A stretch of 64,000 nt of DNA from positions 372,001 through 436,000 of the forward strand of contig JACKAW010000002.1 of assembly GCA_020634885.1 (NCBI GenBank). Reading direction: 5' to 3'. The notes under the pieces were generated by a model. It ran no database searches, had not been told where the DNA came from, and worked only from the letters and a program-made list of their open reading frames with translations. The DNA comes from Anaerolineales bacterium. Lineage in GTDB: Bacteria > Chloroflexota > Anaerolineae > Anaerolineales > Villigracilaceae. The position numbers and the translations under genes are program-made. Shown in pieces: positions 42,853-51,406 of this stretch. Each line of letters begins with the position of its first letter. Position 1 is the first letter of the stretch.

Positions 42853-44022
42853 TTACTTTCTCAAATCTTTTTTACTCCAATTCAGAATAAATGTCCACGC
42901 GACAAATGTCACAATTGGTTTTAATATCCGCCAGAGGAGGAATTGGAACCAGCGCCATTTGAATGTATAAATGACCTGTGCCAGAAACCATCTTGCAAAA
43001 AGGGACTGACCCAACCCGCTCTTTCTTAACCGGTGCTTGTATTTGCGGAATGAAAATTCCCCACGCTGAAAGGATTCTTCAATTTCCCACGCCGCGATGA
43101 TACCATACCCAAGCGCCATGCTAACGCCCTCGCCAAAAATCGCATCGGCGCCAACCGCATCACCCACAAGCAGCACCCGGGGAATCGAAACTCTATTTTG
43201 CGGGCTATACCAGCGGATGGGATGTCCCTTGAGTTCATAGTCATCCAAATTGAAGCCCTGGGTTTGCATCTCCTTTGCAAGCGGCTTTAAGAGCGGGGGG
43301 CGCTCGTAATTTGCCAGCAGGTTCGTATCATATACGCCCCAGCACCGCATGGGGTTGCCATTTATTTGGGTTGGGAAATCCCACACGTATCCGGCAATAT
43401 TTTGCGGTACGGGGAAGAAATCAAAATAGGCTTGTTCTTTTCGGCGCTCAAAAGTTTTATCGGTGTAATCAGGTGTTATTACCTCGAGGGCTCTTGCAGT
43501 AAAAACAGGGTCATGCGGAAAAATACATCGGCGGGTGATGCCGTTGGAGCCATCTGCACCGATGACGATGTGGGCGGTGAATGTTTCGTGATCGGTTCTG
43601 ATGATAACGTGCTCTTCCTGGGCTTGAATGTGACGCACGTTTACACCCTGCCGAATGGAAATGCCCCGCTCCTGTGTTTTTTGAGCAAGCCAGGCATCAA
43701 ATTCATCTCGCCGGATGACCCGCAGCGCCCGCCGTTTGTGCAGGTGGATATTCAGCCCTTTGCCGGCAAAATCAAAATGTGCCTTTTCCACATCTACATG
43801 CGGAATTTCGCTTACATCCAAACCCAGAGCTTCGAGGATGTTTTCAGCATCCACCACCAGCCCGCCTGCGCAAAGTTTGGGGCGTGGATAATGCTCCTTT
43901 TCGAGGATCAGGATTCGGGGAGTAAGATGCGGGGCGAATTTTTGCAAGTGCAGCGCGGTGGAAAGTCCGCTGGGTCCGCCGCCGATGATGAGGATATCCT
44001 GCTTTGTTTCGGTTTGTAGCAT
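42853..44022 (-). CDS. Geranylgeranyl-reductase-like FAD-dependent oxidoreductase
   Basis: A 389-residue flavoprotein. The FAD-binding Rossmann motif is DILIIGGGPSGLSTALHL near the N-terminus. GADGSNGITRR and the second flavin motif LLVGDAVGADAIFGEG are in family positions. Members saturate isoprenoid chains of lipids or quinones, or act on related polyenes. The start is set at the Met before LQTETKQD. A longer frame runs through a terminator and promoter, so it is not used. The -10 box at 44029-44034 lies 6 bases before the ATG, suggesting a leaderless mRNA. Confidence 0.88.
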   Translation of the reverse strand: MLQTETKQDILIIGGGPSGLSTALHLQKFAPHLTPRILILEKEHYPRPKLCAGGLVVDAENILEALGLDVSEIPHVDVEKAHFDFAGKGLNIHLHKRRALRVIRRDEFDAWLAQKTQERGISIRQGVNVRHIQAQEEHVIIRTDHETFTAHIVIGADGSNGITRRCIFPHDPVFTARALEVITPDYTDKTFERRKEQAYFDFFPVPQNIAGYVWDFPTQINGNPMRCWGVYDTNLLANYERPPLLKPLAKEMQTQGFNLDDYELKGHPIRWYSPQNRVSIPRVLLVGDAVGADAIFGEGVSMALGYGIIAAWEIEESFQRGEFSFRKYKHRLRKSGLGQSLFARWFLAQVIYTFKWRWFQFLLWRILKPIVTFVAWTFILNWSKKDLRK

Positions 44023-44028
44023 GGTTTG

Positions 44029-44034
44029 ATTATA
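44029..44034 (-). promoter_or_regulatory. -10 box placed for a leaderless mRNA (flavoprotein gene)
   Basis: On the minus strand TATAAT, six bases (CAAACC), then ATG. The box is embedded in the T-run of the upstream gene's terminator. Confidence 0.65.
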
Positions 44035-44066
44035 TAAAAAACAGGGCATTTTCAAAATGCCCTGTT
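44034..44066 (-). terminator. Terminator of the MFS gene
   Basis: Perfect 13-bp stem AACAGGGCATTTT / AAAATGCCCTGTT (44040-44052, 44054-44066), followed on the minus strand by TTTTTATA. Confidence 0.9.
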
Positions 44067-44074
44067 GGTCTTGT

Positions 44075-45361
44075 TTAATCTGCTGCTGCTTGTGCGGCGG
44101 CAGGCTCGATGGTTCTGCGCCAGAAGAACGCCCAGTACATGGTGACGGCGATGGTGTAGAGGGCAATGGTTCCGATAAACGGCGGACCAAAACCATATTT
44201 CACTTGCAGCCATCCGCTAACGGTGGGGCTGAATGCCCAGCCGAAATTCCATGCCATGCTGGTGAGGCTTGCAACGGTGGCGCGCCCAGAGTGATCTACA
44301 TGCTCCATGACAAATGCCTGATAGACGGGGCTGCTCATGTTCATCAATGCGAGGCGGATGTAGTAACTGGCGGCACCAACCCAGAAGATGGGGGAGAACC
44401 CCAGCAAAATGAGGAAGGGAATGGAGAGCGCCTGCGTGATGACCACAAGTTGAATTTTGCCGGTGCGGTCTGCCAGCGGCGGTGCGATCAACAACCCCAG
44501 CCCCATGGCGAGCGATCCCCATGCAAAGAGAGTTCCGATCACGGGGTCTGGCTGGTTGTGAACGACCCTGAAATAGACGTTCATAAATGGCATGATAAGA
44601 CCGGCGCCCAATGAGGTGAGCAGGGTTGGCAGAATCAGTTTTGAAAGCAAGCCCGGGTTTTTTGCTGCGTATTGAAAGGGCGAGAAAACAGCGCGTTGGC
44701 TTTTGGCAATGTTTGGCGATTTGATGAATAGGAGCGGCGTGATGGCAATGATCGCACCGACGCCTGCAATGAGAATGGTATTGCCGTATGCGAGGCTGCT
44801 GGTGGGTGCAACGTTCTGTGATTGCCCAACCCAGGAGGGTAGGTAGCCGCCGATCCAATTGCCAACAGAGGCGAAGGTCATTTGAAGTCCCTGCCCAAAG
44901 CTGAAGAGGTAGGTGCGTTCCTTGTCGCCGCTGTTTTCCATGAGGAAGGGCGCCATGGTCACGCCGCCCAGGCTTTGTGCCAGCCCTGAGACGACATTCA
45001 TGGCGTAGAGTGTGGATTCTGACTTCCAGATCGCCATGGCGAGAATGGAAAGTGCCAGCATGGCGCTGGAGAGTATCAATGACGATTTTCGTCCAAGGCT
45101 GTCGGAGAGGTAGCCCATGGGCAGGGCAGAGATCAACGCGACAAAACTGCTGGTGGTGATGAGGTTGCCCAGAACAGATTCGTCGAAGCCGAGGCTTAGG
45201 GCGAAGAAGTTGAAGATGAGCCGGAAGATGCCCATGACCAAGCCAGTGAGGATCACGTTGAGTAAATAAAGACGCGCATTCGGGCTGAATGCGCTGAGGT
45301 GGGAGCCGTATTCTCCCAGAATGCGGAAAGGGTTGAAGTGTATTCGGTTGTTGGTGTTCAT
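44075..45361 (-). CDS. MFS transporter
   Basis: A 428-residue protein with 12 helices. The loop after helix 2 has MGYLSDSLGRKSSLILS, the MFS motif A. The C-terminal half repeats it in weaker form (APPLADRTGKIQL). The family branch is unclear. The start overlaps the stop of the ArsR-type gene by 4 bp, so the transporter is produced with its regulator. Substrate unknown. Confidence 0.88.
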   Translation of the reverse strand: MNTNNRIHFNPFRILGEYGSHLSAFSPNARLYLLNVILTGLVMGIFRLIFNFFALSLGFDESVLGNLITTSSFVALISALPMGYLSDSLGRKSSLILSSAMLALSILAMAIWKSESTLYAMNVVSGLAQSLGGVTMAPFLMENSGDKERTYLFSFGQGLQMTFASVGNWIGGYLPSWVGQSQNVAPTSSLAYGNTILIAGVGAIIAITPLLFIKSPNIAKSQRAVFSPFQYAAKNPGLLSKLILPTLLTSLGAGLIMPFMNVYFRVVHNQPDPVIGTLFAWGSLAMGLGLLIAPPLADRTGKIQLVVITQALSIPFLILLGFSPIFWVGAASYYIRLALMNMSSPVYQAFVMEHVDHSGRATVASLTSMAWNFGWAFSPTVSGWLQVKYGFGPPFIGTIALYTIAVTMYWAFFWRRTIEPAAAQAAAD

Positions 45362-46467
45362 TTTGGTTCTTTTGAATTTTCACCTTTGAGGAAGGCTTGC
45401 AGGTTGGCATACACAGCATCGAATGCCGGTTTGCGGGCGGTGTAGCGGTTTTCTTCGTGTTCGAGGGATAGCTCTACGAGACCGGCGAGGCGCAGTTCGC
45501 GCAGATGGTGTGTCACGGTGGGGGGGCGGAGCTGCAATTTGCGGGCGATCTCGGAGGGGGTGAGGTTTTCGTTGCTAAGATAGTGCAGAATGTTCAAGCG
45601 GGTGGGGTCTGCAAGCGCCTTGAGCGAGCGGACAAGGGATTCGGGGACGATTTCACCGGGGACGACGGACATATCGGCTGGGCGTGCGCCGAATGCGAGC
45701 AGCATGGTTTGGGCGTTGTATCTATCGAAAAAGACCAGTGGGGTTGTCCAAAAGGCGGGGACGAGGATGAATTTTTCCGCGTTGAATTCTTCTCCGAGTT
45801 GCAACCCTTGTGAGAGTTCGGAAAAAAGCTCTTCAAAACTCACAGTGGAGGCTAAGGCTTGGGCTTGTTCCAACCCAGCCTGAAGGACGGGGGCGATGCG
45901 CTTTTCTTCCTCTTCAAAAAATGCTTGATAGTACGAGTGGAAGGCGGCTAGAAACGCTTCGCCGAGTTCTTCTTGTTTACTCCACCATGCCAGAGCGGTT
46001 TCAACTTCTGATCGTTTGAGCCCGTTTTGTTTTTTTCCCAGCAGTTTATGCAGGGCATCGACATCGGCAGGTGTGAATTTGCTTTCCTCTGCAATACGAA
46101 GCAGGGTGTTTTGAAAGAGGCTGTGTTTTTCTGCTTCCTGCGGATCTGAGGTTTCGTAGGGTTCTCCAATTTTATAAACCGTACGCATACGCTCTACAGG
46201 TGGAATTTGTTTGATCGACCAAAGTGCGCTGATGGCATCTTTTGGGGCGGGTAGTTCATGCAGCCATTTGAGCGGAACGCCGAGAAAGGGGTAAATCTCT
46301 TCGAGTAGTTTTCTCTCAGCTGCCGGAATTCTGGCTCGCACACTGGCGGCATAGGACGGGCGAATGCCGAACAGATTCGGTGCGAGTAATACATGCAGAC
46401 TGATGAAAAGTTCGTAGGCTGTGCCAAAATCCCAAATGATGGCGGGGGAGGAGGTTTTGTTCGTCAT
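45358..46467 (-). CDS. ArsR-type regulator with long N-terminal domain (DUF5937-like)
   Basis: A 369-residue regulator. The DNA-binding domain is at the C-terminal side: SLKALADPTRLNILHYLSNE, TPSEIARKLQLRPPTVTHHL and RELRLAGLVEL (about 280-345). The first 270 residues begin with IIWDFGTAYELFISLHVLL, a pattern of ArsR proteins with a DUF5937-like part, probably for ligand binding. It is in one operon with a small gene before it and an MFS exporter after it. The promoter carries a nested palindrome that is its probable binding site. Confidence 0.88.
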   Translation of the reverse strand: MTNKTSSPAIIWDFGTAYELFISLHVLLAPNLFGIRPSYAASVRARIPAAERKLLEEIYPFLGVPLKWLHELPAPKDAISALWSIKQIPPVERMRTVYKIGEPYETSDPQEAEKHSLFQNTLLRIAEESKFTPADVDALHKLLGKKQNGLKRSEVETALAWWSKQEELGEAFLAAFHSYYQAFFEEEEKRIAPVLQAGLEQAQALASTVSFEELFSELSQGLQLGEEFNAEKFILVPAFWTTPLVFFDRYNAQTMLLAFGARPADMSVVPGEIVPESLVRSLKALADPTRLNILHYLSNENLTPSEIARKLQLRPPTVTHHLRELRLAGLVELSLEHEENRYTARKPAFDAVYANLQAFLKGENSKEPK

Positions 46468-46483
46468 TGCGGAAGAGATTGTT

Positions 46484-46714
46484 TTATTTCATTCCTTGTA
46501 ATTTTTTCCCGAGGGCGATCAGGTTCTCGCTGGTGGTTCGCCCAACACTCTCATTGAAAGGCGGGACGTGTTTGAAGAGTGTCCCCAGTGCCACAAGTGC
46601 CTGACCGGTTTGGTGGGTGAAGAGGCTGCGGGTGGTTTCTGCGGTTTCGGCATTTGAAAGGGGCATTTCTTTTTCTTCGTCTGTTGTAATTGGCTCAAGC
46701 GTTAAGATTGACAT
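46484..46714 (-). CDS. Small protein of unknown function, first gene of the ArsR-MFS operon
   Basis: A 76-residue soluble protein, acidic at the N-terminus and basic at the C-terminus, ending ENLIALGKKLQGMK. No domain is recognised. The regulator gene starts 16 bp after its stop. GAGAGGACA before the ATG provides a ribosome binding site. Being first behind the regulated promoter, it is likely made together with the exporter. Confidence 0.6.
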   Translation of the reverse strand: MSILTLEPITTDEEKEMPLSNAETAETTRSLFTHQTGQALVALGTLFKHVPPFNESVGRTTSENLIALGKKLQGMK

Positions 46715-46759
46715 GGTTGTCCTCTCTCTCCAAAAGGGGGACGGGTTAGGTAAATGACT

Positions 46760-46797
46760 GAGTTAGACGTATATCTAATTAGATGATAGTCTAACTC
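46760..46797. promoter_or_regulatory. Nested palindrome, putative ArsR operator
   Basis: GAGTTAGAC (46760-46768) / GTCTAACTC (46789-46797) flank the perfect 12-bp palindrome ATCTAATTAGAT (46773-46784). The structure covers the -10 region. Confidence 0.75.
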
Positions 46798-46811
46798 GAA
46801 GCTCTTGTCAA
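46783..46811 (-). promoter_or_regulatory. Promoter of small gene-ArsR-MFS operon
   Basis: On the minus strand -35 TTGACA (46806-46811), 17-bp spacer, -10 TATCAT (46783-46788). Confidence 0.75.
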
Positions 46812-46830
46812 GCATTTTAGACTGGACTTA

Positions 46831-47084
46831 TATGGCTTTCTCAAAGTCTTAAAACCTCACCTTACGCGATTTTCGGTAGGGCAAACCCGTCAAGGTCTAT
46901 CAGGCAGGAATTACGCAAAATCTTTTAGTCATGCGTAAAAGATGCGCTGTCGTTCGACAAGACAAAAAATCTTAACGCGAATGACGCAAATGAGGCGAAT
47001 AACGCGAATAAAAAAAGTATTTTGGCGAAATTCGCCTACTTCGCGCTTTTCGCATTAAGAATTTAAGGCTTTGCTACAGCCATG
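46831..47084. repeat. Diverged copy of the 164-bp inverted-repeat element
   Basis: The right end CTTTGCTACAGCCATG (47069-47084) is identical to the terminal repeat at 62881-62896. The left end ATGGCTTTCTCAAAG (46832-46846) matches its complement at 12 of 15 positions. Inside, a hairpin has CTTAACGCGAATGACGC continuing with CGAAT units on one arm and TTCGCGCTTTTCGCATTAAG on the other. Confidence 0.6.
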
Positions 47085-47246
47085 TTTTTGTCTTTTGCGC
47101 TTATCTCCGTCTATAAACGGTGAGTTTTGCGTAAGTCATATCAGGGCTTTTATCCCAAAGCAAGGGTTGCTGTGGCAAGGACGACCCTTGCTGGCGAAAG
47201 AAAGTTCTCATGGATGTGGGCGGGTCGCCCCTACTGCGTAACATCA
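47085..47246. repeat. REP-like palindromic sequences
   Basis: AGCAAGGGT (47159-47167) pairs with ACCCTTGCT (47184-47192). GGGCGGGTCGCCCCTACTG (47218-47236) carries the same CCCCTAC arm as 21308-21337 and 4136-4277. No coding frame is supported here. Confidence 0.5.
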
Positions 47247-47336
47247 GTTAAGTACGCAGATATGATGGATTACACGGATTTTTTAAAAGATTTTTCCGTG
47301 AAATCAGCGCAATCTGTGTACAAAAAAGTACTTAAC
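47247..47336. repeat. 90-bp element with inverted ends GTTAAGTAC
   Basis: GTTAAGTAC (47247-47255) and GTACTTAAC (47328-47336) enclose an imperfect hairpin with CACGGA / TCCGTG arms. Confidence 0.5.
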
Positions 47337-47369
47337 GTCAGTAATTTACAAGAAATCTTGTCGAAATTC

Positions 47370-47449
47370 ACCACAGATGAACGCAGATTCACACAGATTT
47401 AGAAAATGGATTTGTTCTAAAACGATCTCTAATCCTGTTTATCTGTGGT
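47370..47449. repeat. 80-bp element with inverted ends ACCACAGAT
   Basis: ACCACAGAT (47370-47378) and ATCTGTGGT (47441-47449) flank direct repeats of GCAGATTC/ACAGATTT type. Similar CACAGAT repeats are widespread in environmental genomes. Confidence 0.6.
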
Positions 47450-47540
47450 CAAAAATTGTTATCCATAATTCATGTTACTTAAGAAACAATCTCTAAGAAA
47501 CCGACCAAAGGTGTTAATATTCAAAATGACTGGAGGCGTA

Positions 47541-48347
47541 ATGAAGAAATATCTGGCAGGCGCGTTAATTGGGTTCAGTTCGCTGGTGTTATTGGCAAGT
47601 CTTGTGGGAATGATCTTGGCATGGGTGTATAACCAGCCGCTCACCCTTGAAGCCGATACCAGACTTTCAGGAGCGCAGAACCAACTCTCCCAAATTCAAA
47701 CAGATCTGCGAAGCGCAAAAATGGAAGTGGAGCGCGCCCTGCGCATCATCCAATCGGCTGAAGATGCGCTTGCCGCGCTTACCCAGCAAACAGCAGATGC
47801 AGAAGAGTTGTTGAAACAGGTTAACCAGACATTGGATGACGACCTGATCCCAACCCTCGAAAATACACGCGCACGCATCACTGAAGTCCGCGTGATTTTG
47901 AACGACCTGCGAGACGCCCTGAACAGCTTGAACGCCCTGCCTTTTGTAAATTTTGAAGTGCCAGGCGATGAATTGCTGCGAGGCATTCTTGTAGAAGTAG
48001 AAGCCTTGGATACCGAGATGGCAGATGTGCAAGACCTTGCCCAACGCGCCTCCATTTTTATCAACGATACATCTTATTTACTTGGCGGTGATTTTCAAGA
48101 GACAAAGCAAAACCTTGAAGACCTGCTCAAAATGTTGAATGGATACGATGCAGAATTGACCGGCTGGCTGGAGCAAATGCAGACTCTGCGGGAATCCATG
48201 CCAAAATGGATCGACACCGCCTCTCTCGTGTGTACAGTGGTTCTGTTCTGGTTGGGCTTTTCTCAACTGGGGCTTATTCTGCATGGACTGCAACTTTGGC
48301 GGGGCGGAAATCCGCTTGAGGTCTTGCAGAAAAATGGCGAAGAATAA
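47541..48347 (+). CDS. Coiled-coil protein with two membrane helices
   Basis: A 268-residue protein. The N-terminal helix (about 5-30) and C-terminal helix (about 225-250) face inward, with a 190-residue outside part between them that is a long helical coiled coil (SQIQTDLRSAKMEVERALRI). It resembles structural envelope or sensor-like proteins but carries no known signalling domain. The start is the Met preceded by TGGAGG. Function unknown. Confidence 0.7.
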   Translation: MKKYLAGALIGFSSLVLLASLVGMILAWVYNQPLTLEADTRLSGAQNQLSQIQTDLRSAKMEVERALRIIQSAEDALAALTQQTADAEELLKQVNQTLDDDLIPTLENTRARITEVRVILNDLRDALNSLNALPFVNFEVPGDELLRGILVEVEALDTEMADVQDLAQRASIFINDTSYLLGGDFQETKQNLEDLLKMLNGYDAELTGWLEQMQTLRESMPKWIDTASLVCTVVLFWLGFSQLGLILHGLQLWRGGNPLEVLQKNGEE

Positions 48348-48363
48348 ACCCGCCAATACCGTT

Positions 48364-49164
48364 TTACTCTGTGGGCCACGGAATATCCGCCGGACCGGCG
48401 TAGCCATGTTTCTCTTGAATGTAGACGCGTCCGCGTGAGGGTTCGGCGCACCCGGGCTGGTCGGTGAATGTGATGAAGGGCAGCCGTGAACCTAGCGTAT
48501 CGAAATGGATTTCGCCATCCTGGCAGTACCAAACCTCAACAATATACGGGAACATGTTCTCATCTTCATACTTGCCCGGGCTGACGATGATCTCCATCCA
48601 TGAGATGGTTATCTGGTCGCCTTCACGGGTGGCGCTGAGTACGGTGGTTGGACCGTAATACGGCGAAACCGGAATTTTGTACCCAACCGGATAAACAGAA
48701 GGTAGCGAACGTAAATTTCCTTCTTCTTTCAACTCAATGAACTGCGAATTGACCCAGCAATCTTGCTGCCCATTTTCGACCAATATCCAATCATTAATTC
48801 CGTCTGTACGACCGATCAAACGCAGGGGTGTGGATTTGTTGAACGCAATTAGATAAAGATACTTTGCGCCGGGTCCATACCGGCAGATGAGTTTATCGGC
48901 GGTGACGCTGGCTTTGAGGCTCTCCACAGTGGGGATGGGTGTTGGCGTTTCGGTGGGCGTGGAGGTGGGGGGCTCTGTCGGTGGGAGGGGGCTGGGGGTG
49001 AGAGTCTCTGTGGGTGGGGGCAGGGTGGCGGTAAATGTTTCGGTGGGGGCTGCTTCTTCGGTGGCAGGAGCAGGTTCTGGCGTGGAGGGTGAGGCGAGGT
49101 TGCATCCCAGAGCGATGACGACAGTTAATGCAAAAGGCAGAACGCGGGGCAGGTTAAGTTTCAT
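48364..49164 (-). CDS. Lipoprotein with SH3-like domain
   Basis: A 266-residue predicted lipoprotein. The signal peptide ends in lipobox VIALGC, followed by a long Pro/Thr/Glu-rich linker (about 60 residues). A bacterial SH3-type module (TADKLICRYGPGAKYLYLIA, then WILVENGQQDCWV) follows, and then a C-terminal domain of about 110 residues with paired cysteines. SH3b domains often bind cell-wall material. The start was chosen at the Met with AAGGAGAA upstream. Confidence 0.75.
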   Translation of the reverse strand: MKLNLPRVLPFALTVVIALGCNLASPSTPEPAPATEEAAPTETFTATLPPPTETLTPSPLPPTEPPTSTPTETPTPIPTVESLKASVTADKLICRYGPGAKYLYLIAFNKSTPLRLIGRTDGINDWILVENGQQDCWVNSQFIELKEEGNLRSLPSVYPVGYKIPVSPYYGPTTVLSATREGDQITISWMEIIVSPGKYEDENMFPYIVEVWYCQDGEIHFDTLGSRLPFITFTDQPGCAEPSRGRVYIQEKHGYAGPADIPWPTE

Positions 49165-49245
49165 CCAAATTCTCCTTGGGGTATTGTACTGAAAAACTTT
49201 CATTTGAGATTAAGTTCCTATTCATTTTCGTTTTTAATTTTTCGT

Positions 49246-49251
49246 TATAAT
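49246..49251 (+). promoter_or_regulatory. -10 box just before the VanW gene
   Basis: TATAAT ends 8 bases before the ATG at 49260 and no Shine-Dalgarno sequence is seen, so the mRNA leader is 0-2 bases long. Confidence 0.6.
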
Positions 49252-49259
49252 CTCTGTCT

Positions 49260-51131
49260 ATGAACGCATGGATTTCTCAACGATCGTTTCCAAAACAGGC
49301 GCTTGCCATTTTTGTTGGCGGGCTTTCTTTGTTTATTGTTATTACCCTTGTGTGGATGCTTTCTTCCCAGTTGATCTATGCCGGGCGGATCTTCCCCGGG
49401 GTTTCTGTGGCAGGGGTAGACCTTTCGGGTCTGACGCCGAATGAAGCTGCCCTAAAATTGAACCAGACTCTTTCCTACCCGAATACGGGGAAAGTTCTTT
49501 TCCGTGATGGTGAGCGTGTGTGGGTGGCATCTCCGGCAGAATTGGGTATGGTGTTCGATCCAACCGGCAGCGCCAATGCCGCGTATGCGCATGGACGCGG
49601 CGGCAGTTTTTTTGAGGCTCTTTCTGAACAGGTGCGTGCGCGCGGCTTGGGTGCAGATGTTGCCCCCGTGGTGCTCTTTGACCAGCGCGTGGCGTATGCT
49701 TATTTGCAAAATATTGCCGCACAGGTTAACCAACCTGTGGCAGAGGCATACATTCGCCTGGACGGTACGAATGTAATTTCTGAGCCAGGGCGTTTGGGGC
49801 GTACGTTGAATTTGGATGCCACGCTTGTGTATCTTGGCGGACAGTTGCAGAGCTTTCGTGATGGCGAGGTTCCGCTTGTGATCGTGGAAGCCGCGCCGAA
49901 GTTGTTGGATGTCTCTCCGCAGGCAGAAATGGTGCGGGTGATGCTGAGCCAACCGTTCACCATGTACATGCCCAATGGAGAAAACGATTTTGGTCCGTGG
50001 ACGTTTGATGTGCCAGTTTTGGCGAACATGCTGTCTTTTAATGCGGTGGAGGTTGGCGGGGTGACGACCATGCAGGTGGGGCTGAACCCCGATACCTTGC
50101 GCAAGTCGTTGAATGATTTGAAGGTGCAGGTAGACCGCAATTCAAAGAGCGCCCGTTTTACTTTCAACGAAGGCTCAAGGCGCATAGAACCTATTTCTGC
50201 CTCTACCGTGGGCAGGGTGTTGGATGTGGAAACCAGCGTCGCTGCCATTAATGGAGCGCTTTTGCGCGGCGAACATCGGGTGGATTTGGCAGTAGCCGAA
50301 CAATGGCCCGCCGTGACAGACCAGGCAACCGCCGCCGACTTGGGTATTACCGAGTTGGTTGCCTCGCAAACCACTTATTTTTATGGCTCCAGCGAGGCAC
50401 GAATTCAAAACATCGTCACTGCCGCGGCTCAATATCATGGTCTGCTGATCGCGCCCGGTGAAGTCTTTTCAATGGGCAGCGTTCTGGGCGATGTCAGCCT
50501 TGAAAATGGGTATGCCGAGGCGCTTATCATCTATGGCGGGCGCACCATCACCGGCGTGGGGGGTGGGGTTTGTCAGGTGAGCACCACCTTGTTTCGAACT
50601 GTATTTTATGGCGGGTTTCCGGTCATTGAACGATATTCACATGCCTATCGCGTTTCGTATTACGAATTGAACCAAAGCGGTTATGTAGACGGCAACCTCG
50701 CCGGCATGGATGCCACGGTCTACTTCCCCTTGGTTGATTTCAAATTTCAAAACGATACCCCTTATTGGATGTTGATGGAAACCTACGTCAACGTGCCTGC
50801 GCGTACCATTACCTGGAAGATCTATTCCACTTCTGATGGGCGTTCAGTCACATGGGATACCACCGGTCCGCAAAATGTGGTTTCGGCGCCAGAAGCGATC
50901 CTTGAAGAAAACTCCGAACTGGCAGAAGGCGAGATCGAACAAGTGGATTACGCCGCCGAGGGCGCCGATATTACCGTCTCGCGCACGGTTTGGCGCGGCG
51001 GGTTTGTCTACTTCACCGATCAATTCCAAACCCATTACGAACCGTGGGCGGCTGTTTGTCAATTTGGACCGGGCACAGAAAATCCGCTCAGGCTTGCCCG
51101 CAAAAATCAACTCTGCGGTTTTAGTTCATAA
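49260..51131 (+). CDS. VanW-family envelope protein with peptidoglycan-binding-like domains
   Basis: A 623-residue secreted or anchored protein. One helix (about 14-36) is followed by repeated YoaR/PG-binding-4-like domains, beginning PGVSVAGVDLSGLTPNEA. The VanW domain starts at about residue 365 and has the conserved GVGGGVCQVSTTLFR and SHAYRVSYY. A beta-rich C-terminal part follows. VanW proteins lie in vancomycin-resistance clusters of other bacteria, but their biochemical role is unclear; here a general cell-wall role is more likely than resistance. Confidence 0.9.
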   Translation: MNAWISQRSFPKQALAIFVGGLSLFIVITLVWMLSSQLIYAGRIFPGVSVAGVDLSGLTPNEAALKLNQTLSYPNTGKVLFRDGERVWVASPAELGMVFDPTGSANAAYAHGRGGSFFEALSEQVRARGLGADVAPVVLFDQRVAYAYLQNIAAQVNQPVAEAYIRLDGTNVISEPGRLGRTLNLDATLVYLGGQLQSFRDGEVPLVIVEAAPKLLDVSPQAEMVRVMLSQPFTMYMPNGENDFGPWTFDVPVLANMLSFNAVEVGGVTTMQVGLNPDTLRKSLNDLKVQVDRNSKSARFTFNEGSRRIEPISASTVGRVLDVETSVAAINGALLRGEHRVDLAVAEQWPAVTDQATAADLGITELVASQTTYFYGSSEARIQNIVTAAAQYHGLLIAPGEVFSMGSVLGDVSLENGYAEALIIYGGRTITGVGGGVCQVSTTLFRTVFYGGFPVIERYSHAYRVSYYELNQSGYVDGNLAGMDATVYFPLVDFKFQNDTPYWMLMETYVNVPARTITWKIYSTSDGRSVTWDTTGPQNVVSAPEAILEENSELAEGEIEQVDYAAEGADITVSRTVWRGGFVYFTDQFQTHYEPWAAVCQFGPGTENPLRLARKNQLCGFSS

Positions 51132-51178
51132 CGCATAAACAGCGCATGATACAATCCCTTCCCGAATAAGGAGTAACT

Positions 51179-51397
51179 ATGGTTAGTACTGAATTGCTTG
51201 AAATTTTACGTTGCCCGCACTGTGTCCGCGAAAAAGATGGGTTGCTCACCCTTCACAAAGAAAGCTGGCTCATCTGTCAGGATTGCGGACGAAAATATCC
51301 CATCGTGGATGATATTCCCGTCATGTTGATCGAAGAAGGCGATAAGTGGGTGAACACCGCGCAAGATGCCCTACCCGTCCCTCCGCCTGCAAAATAA
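51179..51397 (+). CDS. Trm112-family zinc protein
   Basis: A 72-residue protein with two zinc-binding pairs, Cys12/Cys15 in LRCPHC and Cys33/Cys36 in ICQDCGRKYPI, and the DDIPVML end. Trm112-like proteins activate methyltransferases in other organisms; bacterial members (YcaR type) are less well known. TAAGGAG lies 6 bases before the ATG. A TACAAT box at 51150-51155 may start this transcript. Confidence 0.88.
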   Translation: MVSTELLEILRCPHCVREKDGLLTLHKESWLICQDCGRKYPIVDDIPVMLIEEGDKWVNTAQDALPVPPPAK

Positions 51398-51406
51398 ACC
51401 GCTTGA

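Noticed and set aside
44023..44196. N-terminal extension of the GGR-like protein
   Set aside because: It would run through the terminator of the previous gene and encode a Pro/Ser-rich stretch unlike the family. The FAD motif begins correctly at the later Met.
47127..47402. 91-codon frame in the repeat region
   Set aside because: It crosses three different palindromic repeats, has no ribosome binding site and its product has no recognisable pattern.
46831..47449. CRISPR array
   Set aside because: The repeats are palindromic and of different kinds, with no regular spacing of identical units and unique spacers, and no cas gene.
49260..51131. Annotation as vancomycin resistance
   Set aside because: VanW domains occur widely without vanA/B-type ligases. 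No such ligase or VanX-type peptidase is in the window.
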